DNA of 64,000 bases from Avibacterium avium (lineage in GTDB: Bacteria > Pseudomonadota > Gammaproteobacteria > Enterobacterales > Pasteurellaceae). Below are positions 8,178 through 17,643 of the stretch, piece by piece; the stretch's first letter is position 1, and every line of letters begins with the position of its first letter. A model generated the notes under the pieces. That model made no database searches. It worked only from the letters and a program-made list of their open reading frames with translations, and was not told the DNA's origin. Both the position numbers and the translations under genes were made by a program. The stretch covers positions 1,361,501 to 1,425,500 of the forward strand of contig NZ_UGSP01000001.1 in NCBI RefSeq assembly GCF_900454535.1. Direction: 5' to 3'.

Positions 8178-8567
8178 TTAATTTGTACAAGTTGCTAAAT
8201 TTCGCACAATTTGCTCAATTTGTTTTAAGCCATTTAAGCGCGTGCTGCTTAATCGTTGAGCAAGGCCAAGTCCATCAAAATAAGCGGTTAAATCAAAGGA
8301 TTGCAATTGCTCTGCGGTTTTGCCGTTAATTTCTTGCAAAATTAGCCAAAGCAAGCCGTTAATAATGCGCGCTTCGCTAAAGGCGTTAAACATAAAAGTG
8401 CGGTCGTTTTTTTCTTCGAATTTGAACCAAACCTTGGCTTCACAACCTGAAATAGGCTGCATTTGGGCGAGCGTTTGTTCATCAGGGCGAGAGAGATTTT
8501 TTCCGCTTTGAATAATGAAACGGTAGCGATCTTCCCAATTTTTGGCGTTTTTAATTTCTGTTCTCAT
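8178..8567 (-). CDS. csdE: SufE/CsdE family sulfur acceptor
   Basis: Accepts sulfur from a cysteine desulfurase through a persulfide on its reactive cysteine and passes it on for Fe-S or thiolated products. The signature PISGCEAKVW holds that cysteine (C42); family members carry GCxxxVW. At 129 residues it is near the usual 138-147. It starts 4 bases after the desulfurase stop, so the pair is probably translated together. Whether it should be named SufE or CsdE cannot be settled here; the adjacent desulfurase and lack of sufBCD argue for CsdE. An uptake signal lies inside the gene near 8396. Confidence 0.9.
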   Translation of the reverse strand: MRTEIKNAKNWEDRYRFIIQSGKNLSRPDEQTLAQMQPISGCEAKVWFKFEEKNDRTFMFNAFSEARIINGLLWLILQEINGKTAEQLQSFDLTAYFDGLGLAQRLSSTRLNGLKQIEQIVRNLATCTN

Positions 8568-8571
8568 TGCG

Positions 8572-9771
8572 TTAATCTAACAAGGCTAAGGCGTTATCCA
8601 ACGCGTTAAAAAAGTGTTCAATATCTTGCTCATTATTGTAAGGGGCAAGGGAAAGGCGTAATGTACCACGTTGTCCGAGCCTTGCCAAATAAGGTTGAGC
8701 GCAATGTTCGCCAGCGCGCAGGGCAATATTTTGTTCGCTCAACAGGGTAGCAAGATCAGAAAGATCAATATGCTTAAATAAAAAGCTAATAATTGGGCTG
8801 CGATCGCCATAAGCAAAAAGCTGGCAGGCAGGGTATTGTTGCAAGCGTGCGATGATTTGTTCGCTTAATTGCGCGACATACTGATGTGCGGCATTGTTGT
8901 CCCATTTTTCTAGCCATTCTAGCACCGCATTAAAGCCGATTACGCCAGCAATATTCGGCGTGCCAGCTTCAAGTTTATAAGGTAATTCGGCAAATTCTGT
9001 TTGCTGTGCGCTGACTTTCTGCACCATTTTGCCACCAAATAATAAGGGCTGAAGTTGATTAAGTGCGGTCAATTTTCCTGCCAAAACGCCAAGCCCTGTT
9101 GGGCCATAGATTTTGTGGGCGGAAAAGGTGAGAAAATCCACATCAAGTTGTTGTAAATCAATGGAAAGATGATTAATCGCTTGTGCCGCATCGGCTAAGA
9201 TGAATGCGTTACTTTGGTGGCGAATAATCGGGATTAGATCAGCCAACGGCTGCACCACGCCCGTTACATTGGACATCATCGTCAAGGCAACAATTTTGCA
9301 GTTTTTTTGCACCGCACTTTTTAATGCACGATCATCAATAACGCCGTTAGTCTGCAATGGCAGGACGATCAATTTAGCGCCAGTTTTTTGGCTTAGCTGC
9401 TGCCAGCAGACAAAATTGGCGTGATGTTCCGCTTCACTGATAATGATTTCATCTTGTGGCGTAAGCTGTGGTAGCAGGCCGTTCGCCACTAAATTAATGG
9501 CGTGCGTGGTGCCTGATGTCCAAATAATACTTTGTTCGCTTTGTGCGTTGATCAGCTTTTTCACTCTTGTGCGCGCTTGTTCATAGCTTGTGGTTTGTTG
9601 TTCGTCATATTGGCTACGATGTACCGATCCTGCGGATTGATAGAACGCAACGGTGGCATCAATCAAGGCTTGCGGTTTTAAGCTAGTAGCGGCGCTGTCT
9701 AAATAAACGGCTGCGTTAGGTTGTTGAAAATAAGGAAAATTTTTCCGAAATTCTTTGGGGTTAAAAGCCAT
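8572..9771 (-). CDS. csdA: Cysteine desulfurase (CsdA/SufS type, PLP enzyme)
   Basis: Group II cysteine desulfurase, 399 residues, that releases sulfur from cysteine as a persulfide with pyridoxal phosphate. Seen: [11 protein letters not shown] at the N-terminus, EHHANFVCW, the PLP lysine in [11 protein letters not shown], and the persulfide cysteine C357 in [11 protein letters not shown]. The frame is open for 53 more codons, but that extension is arginine/lysine-rich and lies wholly within the nuclease gene. The ATG at 9771 has AAGGA 7 bases before it, so I use it. It overlaps the end of the nuclease gene by 11 bases and is followed by csdE. Confidence 0.93.
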   Translation of the reverse strand: MAFNPKEFRKNFPYFQQPNAAVYLDSAATSLKPQALIDATVAFYQSAGSVHRSQYDEQQTTSYEQARTRVKKLINAQSEQSIIWTSGTTHAINLVANGLLPQLTPQDEIIISEAEHHANFVCWQQLSQKTGAKLIVLPLQTNGVIDDRALKSAVQKNCKIVALTMMSNVTGVVQPLADLIPIIRHQSNAFILADAAQAINHLSIDLQQLDVDFLTFSAHKIYGPTGLGVLAGKLTALNQLQPLLFGGKMVQKVSAQQTEFAELPYKLEAGTPNIAGVIGFNAVLEWLEKWDNNAAHQYVAQLSEQIIARLQQYPACQLFAYGDRSPIISFLFKHIDLSDLATLLSEQNIALRAGEHCAQPYLARLGQRGTLRLSLAPYNNEQDIEHFFNALDNALALLD

Positions 9772-10306
9772 AGAATGATCCTTTTTCTTTTTGTTGGCGT
9801 TTTTGTTTACGTTGTTCGCTTTGCATTTTGCGCCATTGTTCGGGGTAAATCGGTTGGGGATCTTGCCATAAACCGACACGCTGTGCGCGTGCCTGTTGCT
9901 GTGCGTAAAAATAGCTTTGATCGCGCGCATAACGCTTATACACCCACGCCATTCCTAGTTTTACCATTGCAAGATTGATATTTTGCCCTTGTTGGTTATA
10001 CACCGTGGCAAGCGTGCGTTGATAGCGATCATAGCCCACAATTTCTAGCTGAACTGCTTGCTTATGAATCAGGTTGGCTAAGGTTTGACGCGATTTATTA
10101 CCAAAAGGTTGTTTCTTTTCTGGCGCATCAATGCTGTCTAAACGAACTTTGATTTGTTTGTTATTTTCAAGCAAACAGCGAAAGGTATCGCCATCAGAAA
10201 TGCCGACCACACGGCAAATTAAGCTACGCTGCGTTGCGGCATCTGCATTAGTGAACGTGCCACTCAGTAAAATAGCAGCTAAAAGGGAATAATTGATTAT
10301 TTTCAT
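9761..10306 (-). CDS. Exported staphylococcal-nuclease-like (thermonuclease family) protein
   Basis: Nuclease of 181 residues with a signal peptide ([23 protein letters not shown]). The SNase fold residues are visible: [20 protein letters not shown] (catalytic arginine and glutamate) and [13 protein letters not shown] (second arginine). WVYKRYARD follows as in the family. I start at the ATG at 10306 because a clean signal sequence begins there; an earlier in-frame ATG (10366) adds 20 charged residues. The last 30 residues are lysine/glutamine-rich. Probably degrades nucleic acid in the periplasm or outside. It overlaps csdA by 11 bases, as part of a conserved Pasteurellaceae gene block. Confidence 0.87.
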   Translation of the reverse strand: MKIINYSLLAAILLSGTFTNADAATQRSLICRVVGISDGDTFRCLLENNKQIKVRLDSIDAPEKKQPFGNKSRQTLANLIHKQAVQLEIVGYDRYQRTLATVYNQQGQNINLAMVKLGMAWVYKRYARDQSYFYAQQQARAQRVGLWQDPQPIYPEQWRKMQSEQRKQKRQQKEKGSFYGF

Positions 10307-10431
10307 TTTTACTAAGAATCTTTTCCTGAAGCCATAAGAATTTTGTCTTATTGTAGCAAAAGTCATAACAAAACGAATAAAATAAGAGTAAAATCAACAA
10401 AATTGACGATGTACCTATTGTTGGGGAGCAA

Positions 10432-10842
10432 ATGTTAAAGCTGTTTTACTTCTTACGCAGTGTGGCTATTTTGTATCTAATGCTGTTGTTAGGCGAGTTG
10501 ATTGTCTATTTATTGCCTTTGGGCATTCCAGCCAGTATTTGGGGGCTGGTGCTATTATTTTTATGTTTGAGTTTACAGATAATTAAAGTCGATTGGATCT
10601 TGCAAGGTTCGAGGTTGATTAACCGCTATATGGCAGTATTGTTTGTACCAATCAGTGTGGGAATTATGGAATATTCGGAATTACTGATTAAGCAAGCAAA
10701 GGTGCTGTTAATTCCCAATATTATCGCCACGTTTTTAACCCTAATTTTGATTGCGTGGTTATCGGATTATTTGTTTGCACAGCGATCTTTTCGTAAATTG
10801 CGTCAGCGGGTATTAAAACAACGTGGGAGAGGCAAGCAATGA
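10432..10842 (+). CDS. lrgA: LrgA/CidA family holin-like membrane protein
   Basis: Polytopic inner-membrane protein of 136 residues with about four hydrophobic helices. The family signature is clear: GELIVYLLPLGIPASIWGLV, then FVPISVGIMEYSELL. LrgA/CidA proteins are described as holin-like proteins affecting murein hydrolase activity, and in some bacteria as pyruvate transporters together with LrgB. It overlaps lrgB by 4 bases (ATGA), indicating a coupled operon. The last 20 residues are strongly basic (RSFRKLRQRVLKQRGRGK), placing the C-terminus in the cytoplasm. Start follows TTGGGGAGCAA, a good ribosome binding site. Confidence 0.88.
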   Translation: MLKLFYFLRSVAILYLMLLLGELIVYLLPLGIPASIWGLVLLFLCLSLQIIKVDWILQGSRLINRYMAVLFVPISVGIMEYSELLIKQAKVLLIPNIIATFLTLILIAWLSDYLFAQRSFRKLRQRVLKQRGRGKQ

Positions 10843-11525
10843 TTTATGCTTATTCTTTACTAACCATACTGGTTTTTGCCTTGGCGGTGCAAATTGGTAA
10901 GCGGTTGAGATCTATTGTATTTAATAGTTTTGTATTAACCATTGCAATGTTGGTCGGCCTGTTGCTGGTGCTGAAAATTCCTTATGCAGATTATATGGCT
11001 GGCAATGCGCCGCTGAATAATTTATTAGGCTTAAGTGTGGTGGCGCTCGCCTTGCCGTTATACGAACAGTTAGGCCAAATTAAACAAGATTGGAAAATTA
11101 TTTTATTTATTACCGCACTTGCTTCGGTTTTATCAATGTTTAGTGGCGCGCTGTTGGCTTGGTGGCTAGGGGGCGATTTAAGCCTCATCGCGACAACCTT
11201 GGCAAAATCTGTTACCACCCCTATTGCAATGGAAATTACCAATACCATTGGTGGAATCCCTGCGGTAACAGCGGTAGTGGTGCTAGTAGCAGGCCTGCAA
11301 GGTTCAATGTTTGGTTATTTGGTGCTGAAATTATGTAAGGTGAAATATCTGCAATCTATCGGTTTATCTGTTGGCGCGGTTTCGCACGTTTTGGGTATGG
11401 TAAGCTGTATGGAAGTGAACCCTAAAGCAGGCAGTTATGCGTCTATTTCACTGGTTTTATGTGGCATTATGAGTTCTATTTTTGCGCCACTGATGTTTAA
11501 AATTGTTTCGTTATGGATAACATAG
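10839..11525 (+). CDS. lrgB: LrgB/CidB family membrane protein
   Basis: Partner of LrgA: 228 residues, almost entirely hydrophobic with six or more predicted helices. The conserved LrgB stretch [17 protein letters not shown] is present, followed by the glycine-rich loop [26 protein letters not shown]. LrgAB acts in the inner membrane in control of autolysis or in pyruvate and small-acid transport, depending on species. Overlaps lrgA by 4 bases, and the next gene (dgt) starts 1 base after its stop, so the three may be one transcript. An uptake signal lies inside the gene near 11112. Confidence 0.9.
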   Translation: MIYAYSLLTILVFALAVQIGKRLRSIVFNSFVLTIAMLVGLLLVLKIPYADYMAGNAPLNNLLGLSVVALALPLYEQLGQIKQDWKIILFITALASVLSMFSGALLAWWLGGDLSLIATTLAKSVTTPIAMEITNTIGGIPAVTAVVVLVAGLQGSMFGYLVLKLCKVKYLQSIGLSVGAVSHVLGMVSCMEVNPKAGSYASISLVLCGIMSSIFAPLMFKIVSLWIT

Positions 11526-11526
11526 A

Positions 11527-12876
11527 ATGAATAATATAAGTAATCCTTGGCTAGAACGGGTGAATCCAGATAGTCCGCGAGAAAAAGATCACCGCCCGCC
11601 ATTTCGCCGTGATCGTGGACGTATTTTGCACAGCGCAGCATTTCGCTGCCTGCAAGCTAAAACGCAAATTCACGCCGTGGGCGAAAATGATTTTTACCGC
11701 ACGCGCTTAACCCATTCTTTGGAAGTGGCTCAAATTGGTAGCAGCTTGGTGGCGCAACTCAAATTCACCGAAGCATTTGCCCATTTAGCCGAGCAATTAA
11801 AGACGGACAAAAGCATTTTACAAAAACAGCTAAAGCCTTTATTGCCTTCTAATGATCTGATTGAAAGTCTGTGCTTTGCGCACGATATTGGACACCCGCC
11901 TTTTGGCCACGGTGGGGAAGTGGCATTAAATTATATGATGCGCGATTACGGTGGCTTTGAAGGCAATGCGCAAACTTTTCGCTTATTAACCAAGTTAGAG
12001 CCTTATACCGCCAATGCTGGAATGAATTTAACCCGCCGCACTTTGCTTGGCGTGGTGAAATATCCCGCTATTTTAGATGAAGTATCGCCACAATATAGTC
12101 AGATACCGCAGTTTCAGCAAGGCGATTTAAGCCAAACTAAAATGTTGGACTGGATTCCCGGTAAAGGATTATTCCGCGATGATCTTGATGTCTTTGAATG
12201 GCTACTCGCCCCTTTAAGTGAAAAAGATCGCCATCTATTTCAACAACTTAATCAATCACGAGAGTTGCCAGAGCAAACCTTAAAAACCTGTTATAAATCC
12301 TTAGATTGTAGCATTATGGAACTGGCAGACGACATTGCCTATGGTGTTCACGATTTAGAAGATGCCATTGTGGTTGGAATGGTGCATCAACACCAATGGC
12401 AAGAAGCCTTTGAGCAACTGCAACATTGTGATTCAGAATGGATTACGCAGCATATTGAGTCCATTAGCCGTAATTTATTTTCGCCTTATCATTATGAACG
12501 AAAAAATGCCATTGGCGCGTTGGTGAATTATTTTATTACCAATGTGCGGTGGAAAATTAGCGCAGATTTTTCAGAACCCTTACTTCGTTATAATGCGGAA
12601 TTGCCGCCAGATGTGATTGCGGTACTGAAAGTGTTTAAGAATTTTGTCTGGAAATATGTGATTTGCGATGTCAATACGCAACGGATTGAATATAAAGGAC
12701 AAAGAATGTTGCGTGAGATGTTTCAAGTTTTTGCTAATAATCCCGAGCGTTTATTGCCACCTTATGTGCTGGAACAATGGCGCAATGCAGATGAAGCGCA
12801 CAAGCAACGTGTGGTATGTGATTACATTGCCAGTATGTCTGATGCCAACGCAAGACGCTTATATCAGCAACTTTAA
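11527..12876 (+). CDS. dgt: dGTP triphosphohydrolase-like HD-domain protein
   Basis: Cytoplasmic HD-domain phosphohydrolase that removes triphosphate from dNTPs, lowering nucleotide pools. Seen: [21 protein letters not shown], the first metal histidine in [23 protein letters not shown] with the HD pair, and [15 protein letters not shown] with the last metal aspartate. Length 449 residues fits the dGTPase-like subfamily rather than the 505-residue E. coli Dgt. Start lies 1 base after lrgB with only a weak GGA upstream, suggesting translation coupled to lrgB. Such enzymes can restrict phage by nucleotide depletion, but nothing here shows that role. Confidence 0.9.
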   Translation: MNNISNPWLERVNPDSPREKDHRPPFRRDRGRILHSAAFRCLQAKTQIHAVGENDFYRTRLTHSLEVAQIGSSLVAQLKFTEAFAHLAEQLKTDKSILQKQLKPLLPSNDLIESLCFAHDIGHPPFGHGGEVALNYMMRDYGGFEGNAQTFRLLTKLEPYTANAGMNLTRRTLLGVVKYPAILDEVSPQYSQIPQFQQGDLSQTKMLDWIPGKGLFRDDLDVFEWLLAPLSEKDRHLFQQLNQSRELPEQTLKTCYKSLDCSIMELADDIAYGVHDLEDAIVVGMVHQHQWQEAFEQLQHCDSEWITQHIESISRNLFSPYHYERKNAIGALVNYFITNVRWKISADFSEPLLRYNAELPPDVIAVLKVFKNFVWKYVICDVNTQRIEYKGQRMLREMFQVFANNPERLLPPYVLEQWRNADEAHKQRVVCDYIASMSDANARRLYQQL

Positions 12877-13072
12877 TAAAAGGATAAAAGAGCGGTTAAA
12901 AATTGAGTAAAATTTTTAATTTTTCAACGCATAGCATCAATTTTCCCGATTTTTATTGACCCTGTTTTTATTTCTATGTTAGAAAAATAAAGGATCATTT
13001 TTTATTAAAATGCAATAATGATGATTTTATTTCGGCAATAATTTGCCAATTTTTATATTTTAGGAGAGATTA

Positions 13073-14263
13073 ATGGTTCGATATATTCGCTATTTTATGA
13101 AAATGGAAGCCGCAGGTGGAATGTTGTTGCTCTTTTTTGCAGCCTTTGCCATTTTGCTTGCAAACACACCATTAAGCCGTTTTTATTTTAGTTTTCTTGA
13201 TGCGCCAGTGGTGATCCAATTTGGTTCGATTGTGCAAATTAATAAACCTTTATTAATGTGGGTAAATGATGGATTTATGGCCGTGTTTTTTGTGCTTGTG
13301 GGATTGGAAGTAAAACGAGAATTACTCACAGGGGCAATTTCTAGTTACCAAAAAGCTATTTTCCCTGCTATTGCCGCACTAGGCGGAATGGTTGTGCCTG
13401 CGTTAGTGTATTGGTTTATCACTAAAGATACCCCACAATATCAAGAAGGCTGGGCAATTCCAATGGCAACAGATATTGCCTTTGCGTTAGGTATTTTAGG
13501 CTTATTGGGTAGCCGAGTTCCCTTTGCCTTAAAAGTATTCTTACTTGCTTTAGCAATTATTGATGACTTAGGGGCGATAATTGTGATTGCCTTGTTCTTC
13601 TCACAGGATTTAAGTACCCGCGCGTTAATTCTAGCCAGTATCGCGATTGTGGGATTAATCTTGCTAAATCGTTTTAAAGTTTCTAATTTAGGGCCTTATG
13701 TCATTGTTGGGCTGGTGCTTTGGGTATCGGTGCTGAAATCAGGTGTACACGCCACCCTTGCAGGGGTTATCATCGGTTTTAGTATTCCATTAAAAGGCAA
13801 AAATGGACGAAAATTATTGCACGATATGGAACATATTTTAGCCCCTTGGTGTTCTTTCTTTATTTTGCCGTTATTTGCTTTTTCCAATGCGGGGGTATCT
13901 TTATCAGGAATGGGGTTAGAAACACTGAGTTCACCACTTACCCTTGGCGTTATTCTAGGCTTATTAGTGGGTAAACTGTTAGGCGTATTCTTATTTAGTT
14001 ACCTTTCAGTGTTATTACGCATTGCAAAATTGCCTGAGGGCATTAACTTCAAGCAAATTTTTGCCGTGGCCTTGCTTTGTGGTATCGGCTTTACAATGTC
14101 AATGTTCCTTGCAGGTCTTGCCTTTGGTGGTGATGGAGCAAGTGAAATGGCGAGCTTTGCACGGGTGGGGATTCTCATCGGTTCTGGTTTATCGGCAATT
14201 GGTGGCTATTTATTATTAAGAGCCTTTACCAAGCCAGTAGAAACGAAGCCAGTTAGCGCATAG
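13073..14263 (+). CDS. nhaA: Na+/H+ antiporter NhaA
   Basis: Inner-membrane antiporter exchanging Na+ (or Li+) for protons, with about 12 helices in 396 residues (E. coli 388). The ion-binding aspartates D164 and D165 lie in [17 protein letters not shown], and D134 in [10 protein letters not shown] marks the unwound helix [20 protein letters not shown] is the usual N-terminal start. A strong AGGAGAGATT precedes the start. The 196-base upstream gap is AT-rich and holds near-palindromic stretches but no site I can name; no nhaR lies next to it. It is a single gene convergent with gntR. Confidence 0.95.
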   Translation: MVRYIRYFMKMEAAGGMLLLFFAAFAILLANTPLSRFYFSFLDAPVVIQFGSIVQINKPLLMWVNDGFMAVFFVLVGLEVKRELLTGAISSYQKAIFPAIAALGGMVVPALVYWFITKDTPQYQEGWAIPMATDIAFALGILGLLGSRVPFALKVFLLALAIIDDLGAIIVIALFFSQDLSTRALILASIAIVGLILLNRFKVSNLGPYVIVGLVLWVSVLKSGVHATLAGVIIGFSIPLKGKNGRKLLHDMEHILAPWCSFFILPLFAFSNAGVSLSGMGLETLSSPLTLGVILGLLVGKLLGVFLFSYLSVLLRIAKLPEGINFKQIFAVALLCGIGFTMSMFLAGLAFGGDGASEMASFARVGILIGSGLSAIGGYLLLRAFTKPVETKPVSA

Positions 14264-14310
14264 CGTTTTGAGCTTTTAAATTATTATCACTTTATAAATA
14301 GGGGGAATCA

Positions 14311-15309
14311 TTAAATGCTTTCCCCTATGTGTATCTGATAGCCTAAATTAATAATTTGATTTTGAATTGGGATACCTTGTAACCGATTTAACAATTCTTG
14401 CGCTGCAATTTTGCCAATTTCTAATCTTGGCGTGATCACGGTGGCAAGTTGTGGTGTCATTGATTGCCCCACATCGTGGCCGTGGAAACCAGCAATGGCT
14501 ATATCTTGCGGAATCTTGATCCCCAAACGCTGACATTCAAACAACGCGCCAATCGCTAAGTCATCATTGGTACAAAAAATGCCGTTGGTTTCAGGGTATT
14601 GGCTTAAGGCTTGGCGTAGTAAATTTGCTCCTAGAGTGAAAGAAGAGGGTTCAGAGGTAATCAGGCTATGTGGTGTTAAGCCGTGTTTTTTCATCGCATT
14701 TTCATAGCCTTGCATTTTTAGCTTGGTACGCTTGTCCATTCGTGCGGTGAAGTAAAGGATATTTTTATGCCCGTAATGAATCATTGTTTCCACCATAGAT
14801 TGCGCCGCCGCCACATTATCAAAGCCCACCACTTGCTGAATGCCCATTTCGCTGCTGTCCATAATTTCAATCACAGGAATATTGGCGACTTCAAGCATTT
14901 TTAAGGTACGTGGGCTATGGTGATTTTCCGATAAAATTAAACCGTCCACATTATAAGAAAGCAGGCTTTCAATGCGTTGTTCTTCTTTTTCTACGCTATA
15001 TCCATAGTGCGCCACCATCGTTTGATAGCCTGCTTTATCCGTAATTAATTCAATACCTTTCAACACTTCCGCGAACACTTGGTTAGTGAGAGAGGGCAGT
15101 AACACGCCAATGGCTAAACTTTTGGCGTTAGATAAAATATCAGGCGCTCGGTTAGGGATATAGCCAAATTGTTCAATCGCGGCAGCGATTTTGTGTTGCG
15201 TTTCTGGCGCAACGGAATCAGGATTGCGTAAATAACGGCTAATGGTCATTTTGGTTAAACCAAGATGATCGGCAATCATTTGTAGGGTGGGGCGTTTTCG
15301 TCTATTCAT
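14311..15309 (-). CDS. gntR: LacI-family repressor, probably gluconate repressor GntR
   Basis: DNA-binding repressor of 332 residues. The LacI-type helix-turn-helix is at the N-terminus (TLQMIADHLGLTKMTISRYL), followed by a hinge and a periplasmic-binding-protein-like effector domain (AIGVLLPSLTNQVFAEVLKG; IFCTNDDLAIGALFECQRLG; DIAIAGFHGHDVGQSM). Length and these segments agree with GntR of E. coli (331 residues), which represses gluconate uptake genes. No gluconate genes are in the window, so it would act in trans. It is divergent from selD with 139 bases between them. Family is certain, the gluconate role likely. Confidence 0.82.
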   Translation of the reverse strand: MNRRKRPTLQMIADHLGLTKMTISRYLRNPDSVAPETQHKIAAAIEQFGYIPNRAPDILSNAKSLAIGVLLPSLTNQVFAEVLKGIELITDKAGYQTMVAHYGYSVEKEEQRIESLLSYNVDGLILSENHHSPRTLKMLEVANIPVIEIMDSSEMGIQQVVGFDNVAAAQSMVETMIHYGHKNILYFTARMDKRTKLKMQGYENAMKKHGLTPHSLITSEPSSFTLGANLLRQALSQYPETNGIFCTNDDLAIGALFECQRLGIKIPQDIAIAGFHGHDVGQSMTPQLATVITPRLEIGKIAAQELLNRLQGIPIQNQIINLGYQIHIGESI

Positions 15310-15448
15310 TTTCGTCTATTTAGCGATATAAAAGGGAAAAATAATAATCTGTTATTCTAGTAAAAATTTCACAAAAAATCACCGCACTTAGGAAATCAGC
15401 GTATAATGAAAACATTCACTCATCAGTTGATGGTAAAGCGAGGAAGCT

Positions 15449-16555
15449 ATGTTAAAAGAAACTAAATCAAAACAAACCAATCTCACCGATGTACAAAATG
15501 CCCTAGATCAAACCGTGGCAGAAACCATTCGTCTAACGCAATATAGCCACGGCGCAGGGTGCGGTTGTAAAATTTCGCCGAAAGTGCTGGAAACTATTTT
15601 ACATTCTGAAATGGAAAAATTTGTCGATCCTAATTTATTGGTGGGCAATGAAACCAAAGATGACGCAGCGGTTTATGATATTGGCAATGGGGTAGGCATT
15701 ATCAGCACCACAGATTTCTTTATGCCGATCGTAGATGATCCCTTTGATTTCGGACGCATTGCCGCCACTAATGCCATTAGTGATATTTTCGCAATGGGCG
15801 GTAAACCCATTATGGCCATTGCGATTTTAGGTTTCCCAATCAAATTACTTCCACCTAGTGTGGCGCAACGTATTGTGGACGGCGGGCGGTTTGCGTGCCA
15901 ACAAGCAGGCATCGCCTTAGCAGGCGGCCATTCCATTGATGCCCCAGAGCCGATTTTTGGCTTAGCCGTAACAGGCGTGATTTCTACCGACAAAGTGAAA
16001 AAGAACGCTTCCGCACAAGCTGGTTGCAAACTTTATCTCACCAAACCGCTTGGCATTGGCGTTTTAACTACGGCGGAGAAAAAAGGCAAGCTTAAACCTG
16101 AACACAAAGGCCTTGCCACCGCAACAATGTGCCAAATGAACAAAATTGGCGCGAAATTTGCGGAGCTAGACGGCATCACCGCAATGACGGATGTAACTGG
16201 CTTTGGCTTGCTTGGCCATTTAAGTGAGATTTGCGAGGGTTCTCAGCTCAAGGCAAAAGTGTATTTTGATAAAATCAAAACCCTAGACGGCGTGATCCGC
16301 TATATTGAAAAAGGTTGCGTACCTGGTGGCACAGGACGAAATTTTGAGAGTTACGGCCACAAAATTTCCCCAATGAATGATCTACAAAAAGCCGTGTTGT
16401 GCGATCCACAAACCTCAGGCGGCTTGCTGATTGCAGTAAAACCTGAAGCGGTGGAGAAAGTAATGGTGCTAGCACAGCAAGAAGGTGTGGAATTATTTGA
16501 AGTGGGTGAATTATTAAATGATGATTCTCAATCTGCCTTAATTGAGGTTATGTAA
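15449..16555 (+). CDS. selD: Selenide, water dikinase
   Basis: Makes selenophosphate from selenide and ATP, the selenium donor for selenocysteine and selenouridine. The protein matches E. coli SelD along its length: [15 protein letters not shown] (C38 and C40), [45 protein letters not shown]. It is 368 residues with a 21-residue N-terminal extension; AGGAAGCT before 15449 supports this start. The catalytic residue is an ordinary cysteine codon (TGC at 15560-15562), whereas the H. influenzae enzyme is reported to use selenocysteine there. A nitroreductase gene lies downstream on the other strand, as ydjA does in E. coli. Confidence 0.96.
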   Translation: MLKETKSKQTNLTDVQNALDQTVAETIRLTQYSHGAGCGCKISPKVLETILHSEMEKFVDPNLLVGNETKDDAAVYDIGNGVGIISTTDFFMPIVDDPFDFGRIAATNAISDIFAMGGKPIMAIAILGFPIKLLPPSVAQRIVDGGRFACQQAGIALAGGHSIDAPEPIFGLAVTGVISTDKVKKNASAQAGCKLYLTKPLGIGVLTTAEKKGKLKPEHKGLATATMCQMNKIGAKFAELDGITAMTDVTGFGLLGHLSEICEGSQLKAKVYFDKIKTLDGVIRYIEKGCVPGGTGRNFESYGHKISPMNDLQKAVLCDPQTSGGLLIAVKPEAVEKVMVLAQQEGVELFEVGELLNDDSQSALIEVM

Positions 16556-16571
16556 ACGAAAAGTGCGGTAA

Positions 16572-16597
16572 AAAAGGCGAGAGTTTTCTCGCCTTTT
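16572..16597 (+). terminator. Terminator of selD
   Basis: Perfect 11-bp stem AAAAGGCGAGA / TCTCGCCTTTT with a 4-base loop, 16 bases after selD, just behind an uptake signal at 16561. The symmetrical flanks could also stop the convergent nitroreductase transcript. Confidence 0.75.
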
Positions 16598-16623
16598 ATC
16601 TATTTAAAACCAGTATGTTAGAT

Positions 16624-17178
16624 TTACAAATAGCTCACAAACTGGGCTAAATCTGCTTGCTTAGGCTCACGGCTGGCTTTTTCTTCCCCTGTGCCTAGCA
16701 TAATAAAAGCGACCACTTTATCGTTTTGATCACATTGTAGCGCTTGGCGTAACTCAGAGCCATCAACCCAAGGGCCAGTAACCCATACATTGTCAAAGCC
16801 TTGTGCATTGGCGGCAAGTTGCATTGCGTAGGTGGCGCAACCTGCGGTAAGCATTTGTTCCCAAGCGGGGACTTTGGCAATATCTTTTTGGATTTTTGCG
16901 ATCACGGCAATGATCATTGGCGCACGATTCGGTAAATTTTCCGCTTTTTTCAACCGCTCTTCACCGAGATTCAGCTCTTGTACGGCACTTTTTAATAAGC
17001 CGCCAAGTTTGCTTAAACCGTCTTTTTCAATCACTACAAAGCGATAAGGTTGCAATCTACCGTGATCAGGGACGTGCAGTGCAGCTTGGAAAATCTGTTC
17101 AAGTTGTGCTTGGTTTGGCGCAGGCGCAAAGAGTTTCTTGTTAGAACGGCGTGAAGTGAGTAGGGTTAAAGCGTCCAT
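16624..17178 (-). CDS. ydjA: NAD(P)H nitroreductase, YdjA type
   Basis: FMN-dependent nitroreductase of the small YdjA subgroup; natural substrate unknown. It is 184 residues from the ATG at 17178 (E. coli YdjA 183). Seen: MDALTLLTSRRSNKKL with the FMN-binding RRS, VPDHGRLQPYRFVVIE, and WEQMLTAGCATYAMQLAA. Seven extra codons upstream (from 17199) are excluded because AAAGGACTG sits correctly before 17178. Expected cytoplasmic, as a homodimer. Convergent with selD, the same adjacency as in E. coli. Confidence 0.9.
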   Translation of the reverse strand: MDALTLLTSRRSNKKLFAPAPNQAQLEQIFQAALHVPDHGRLQPYRFVVIEKDGLSKLGGLLKSAVQELNLGEERLKKAENLPNRAPMIIAVIAKIQKDIAKVPAWEQMLTAGCATYAMQLAANAQGFDNVWVTGPWVDGSELRQALQCDQNDKVVAFIMLGTGEEKASREPKQADLAQFVSYL

Positions 17179-17258
17179 AATCAGTCCTTTTGTGATCATT
17201 TTTGTTATGAAAAGTGCGGTGGATTATAGCATAGTTTTTGCTCTTATAGGTGATATAG

Positions 17259-17285
17259 AAAAGCCCCTTTATATATCGGGGGCTT
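17259..17285 (-). terminator. Terminator after small membrane-protein pair, copy 2
   Basis: On the minus strand AGCCCC(C) pairs with (G)GGGCT around an AT-rich loop and is followed by TTTTC. It starts 7 bases beyond the 35-residue gene, mirroring the layout of copy 1. Confidence 0.65.
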
Positions 17286-17291
17286 ATGTAA

Positions 17292-17399
17292 TTAGTTTTT
17301 TTTATCTTCTTTTTCAGCTTGTTTTATGGTGTGGTTAATAGCAGCTAAAAAAGCCAGAACAATCCCTAAAAGAACAAGTAATCCAATGGTGAGTTCCAT
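17292..17399 (-). CDS. 35-residue single-helix membrane peptide, copy 2
   Basis: Unrecognised small protein of 35 residues: a hydrophobic helix (LTIGLLVLLGIVLAFLAA) then a lysine/glutamate-rich tail (KQAEKEDKKN). It is the paralogue of the 28-residue peptide at 7150-7236, sharing M-x-LTIGL and LAF. AAAGGAGG stands 5 bases before its ATG, almost the same ribosome binding site as in copy 1. The whole gene lies inside the longer frame of the upstream membrane protein, in a different frame. Position before a terminator, and repeated association with the same partner, argue that it is expressed. Function unknown. Confidence 0.65.
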   Translation of the reverse strand: MELTIGLLVLLGIVLAFLAAINHTIKQAEKEDKKN

Positions 17400-17634
17400 T
17401 TAATCCTCCTTTGATAGCTGGGAATTTGTGTTTTCTAAGCAATTTTCCAGCAACGAGAGTGGCATAAATAACAAACATTAATGTAAGGCTACTCATAATT
17501 TTAAATAGTATTCCATTCTGACCAAATATTATCACGGGGACTGCAAGTATCGCAACTTTGGCAATATCTTCTACCATTTTTGCCCAAGCTTCTAAGGTTT
17601 CGACTTCGATCGGGCGTTTGAATAAATTTAACAT
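17335..17634 (-). CDS. Small two-helix membrane protein, copy 2
   Basis: Unrecognised 99-residue protein, paralogue of the one at 7237-7464: LFKRPIEVETLEAWAK and EDIAKVAILAVPVII match copy 1 closely. Two hydrophobic segments lie at about residues 27-38 and 45-61. Unlike copy 1 it does not stop before the peptide gene: the frame reads through the ribosome binding site and most of the small gene, adding about 25 residues (GLNGTHHWITCSFRDCSGFF) that look like an accidental read-through of noncoding frame. I choose the ATG at 17634 by alignment; the frame opens at 17643. No good ribosome binding site precedes it, so expression may be low or regulated by the leader. Confidence 0.68.
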   Translation of the reverse strand: MLNLFKRPIEVETLEAWAKMVEDIAKVAILAVPVIIFGQNGILFKIMSSLTLMFVIYATLVAGKLLRKHKFPAIKGGLNGTHHWITCSFRDCSGFFSCY

Positions 17635-17643
17635 TGGGTTCAA

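Noticed and set aside
9721-9978. Plus-strand frame across the start of csdA and the end of the nuclease gene
   Set aside because: It lies opposite two well-supported genes and its translation is low in complexity with no family look.
13000-13072. Regulatory palindromes before nhaA
   Set aside because: GGCAAT...TTGCC-like symmetry in AT-rich DNA is too weak to name a site.
14290-14340. Terminator between nhaA and gntR
   Set aside because: An AGGGGGA/TCCCCT stem with a mismatch overlaps the gntR end and has no T tract in either direction.
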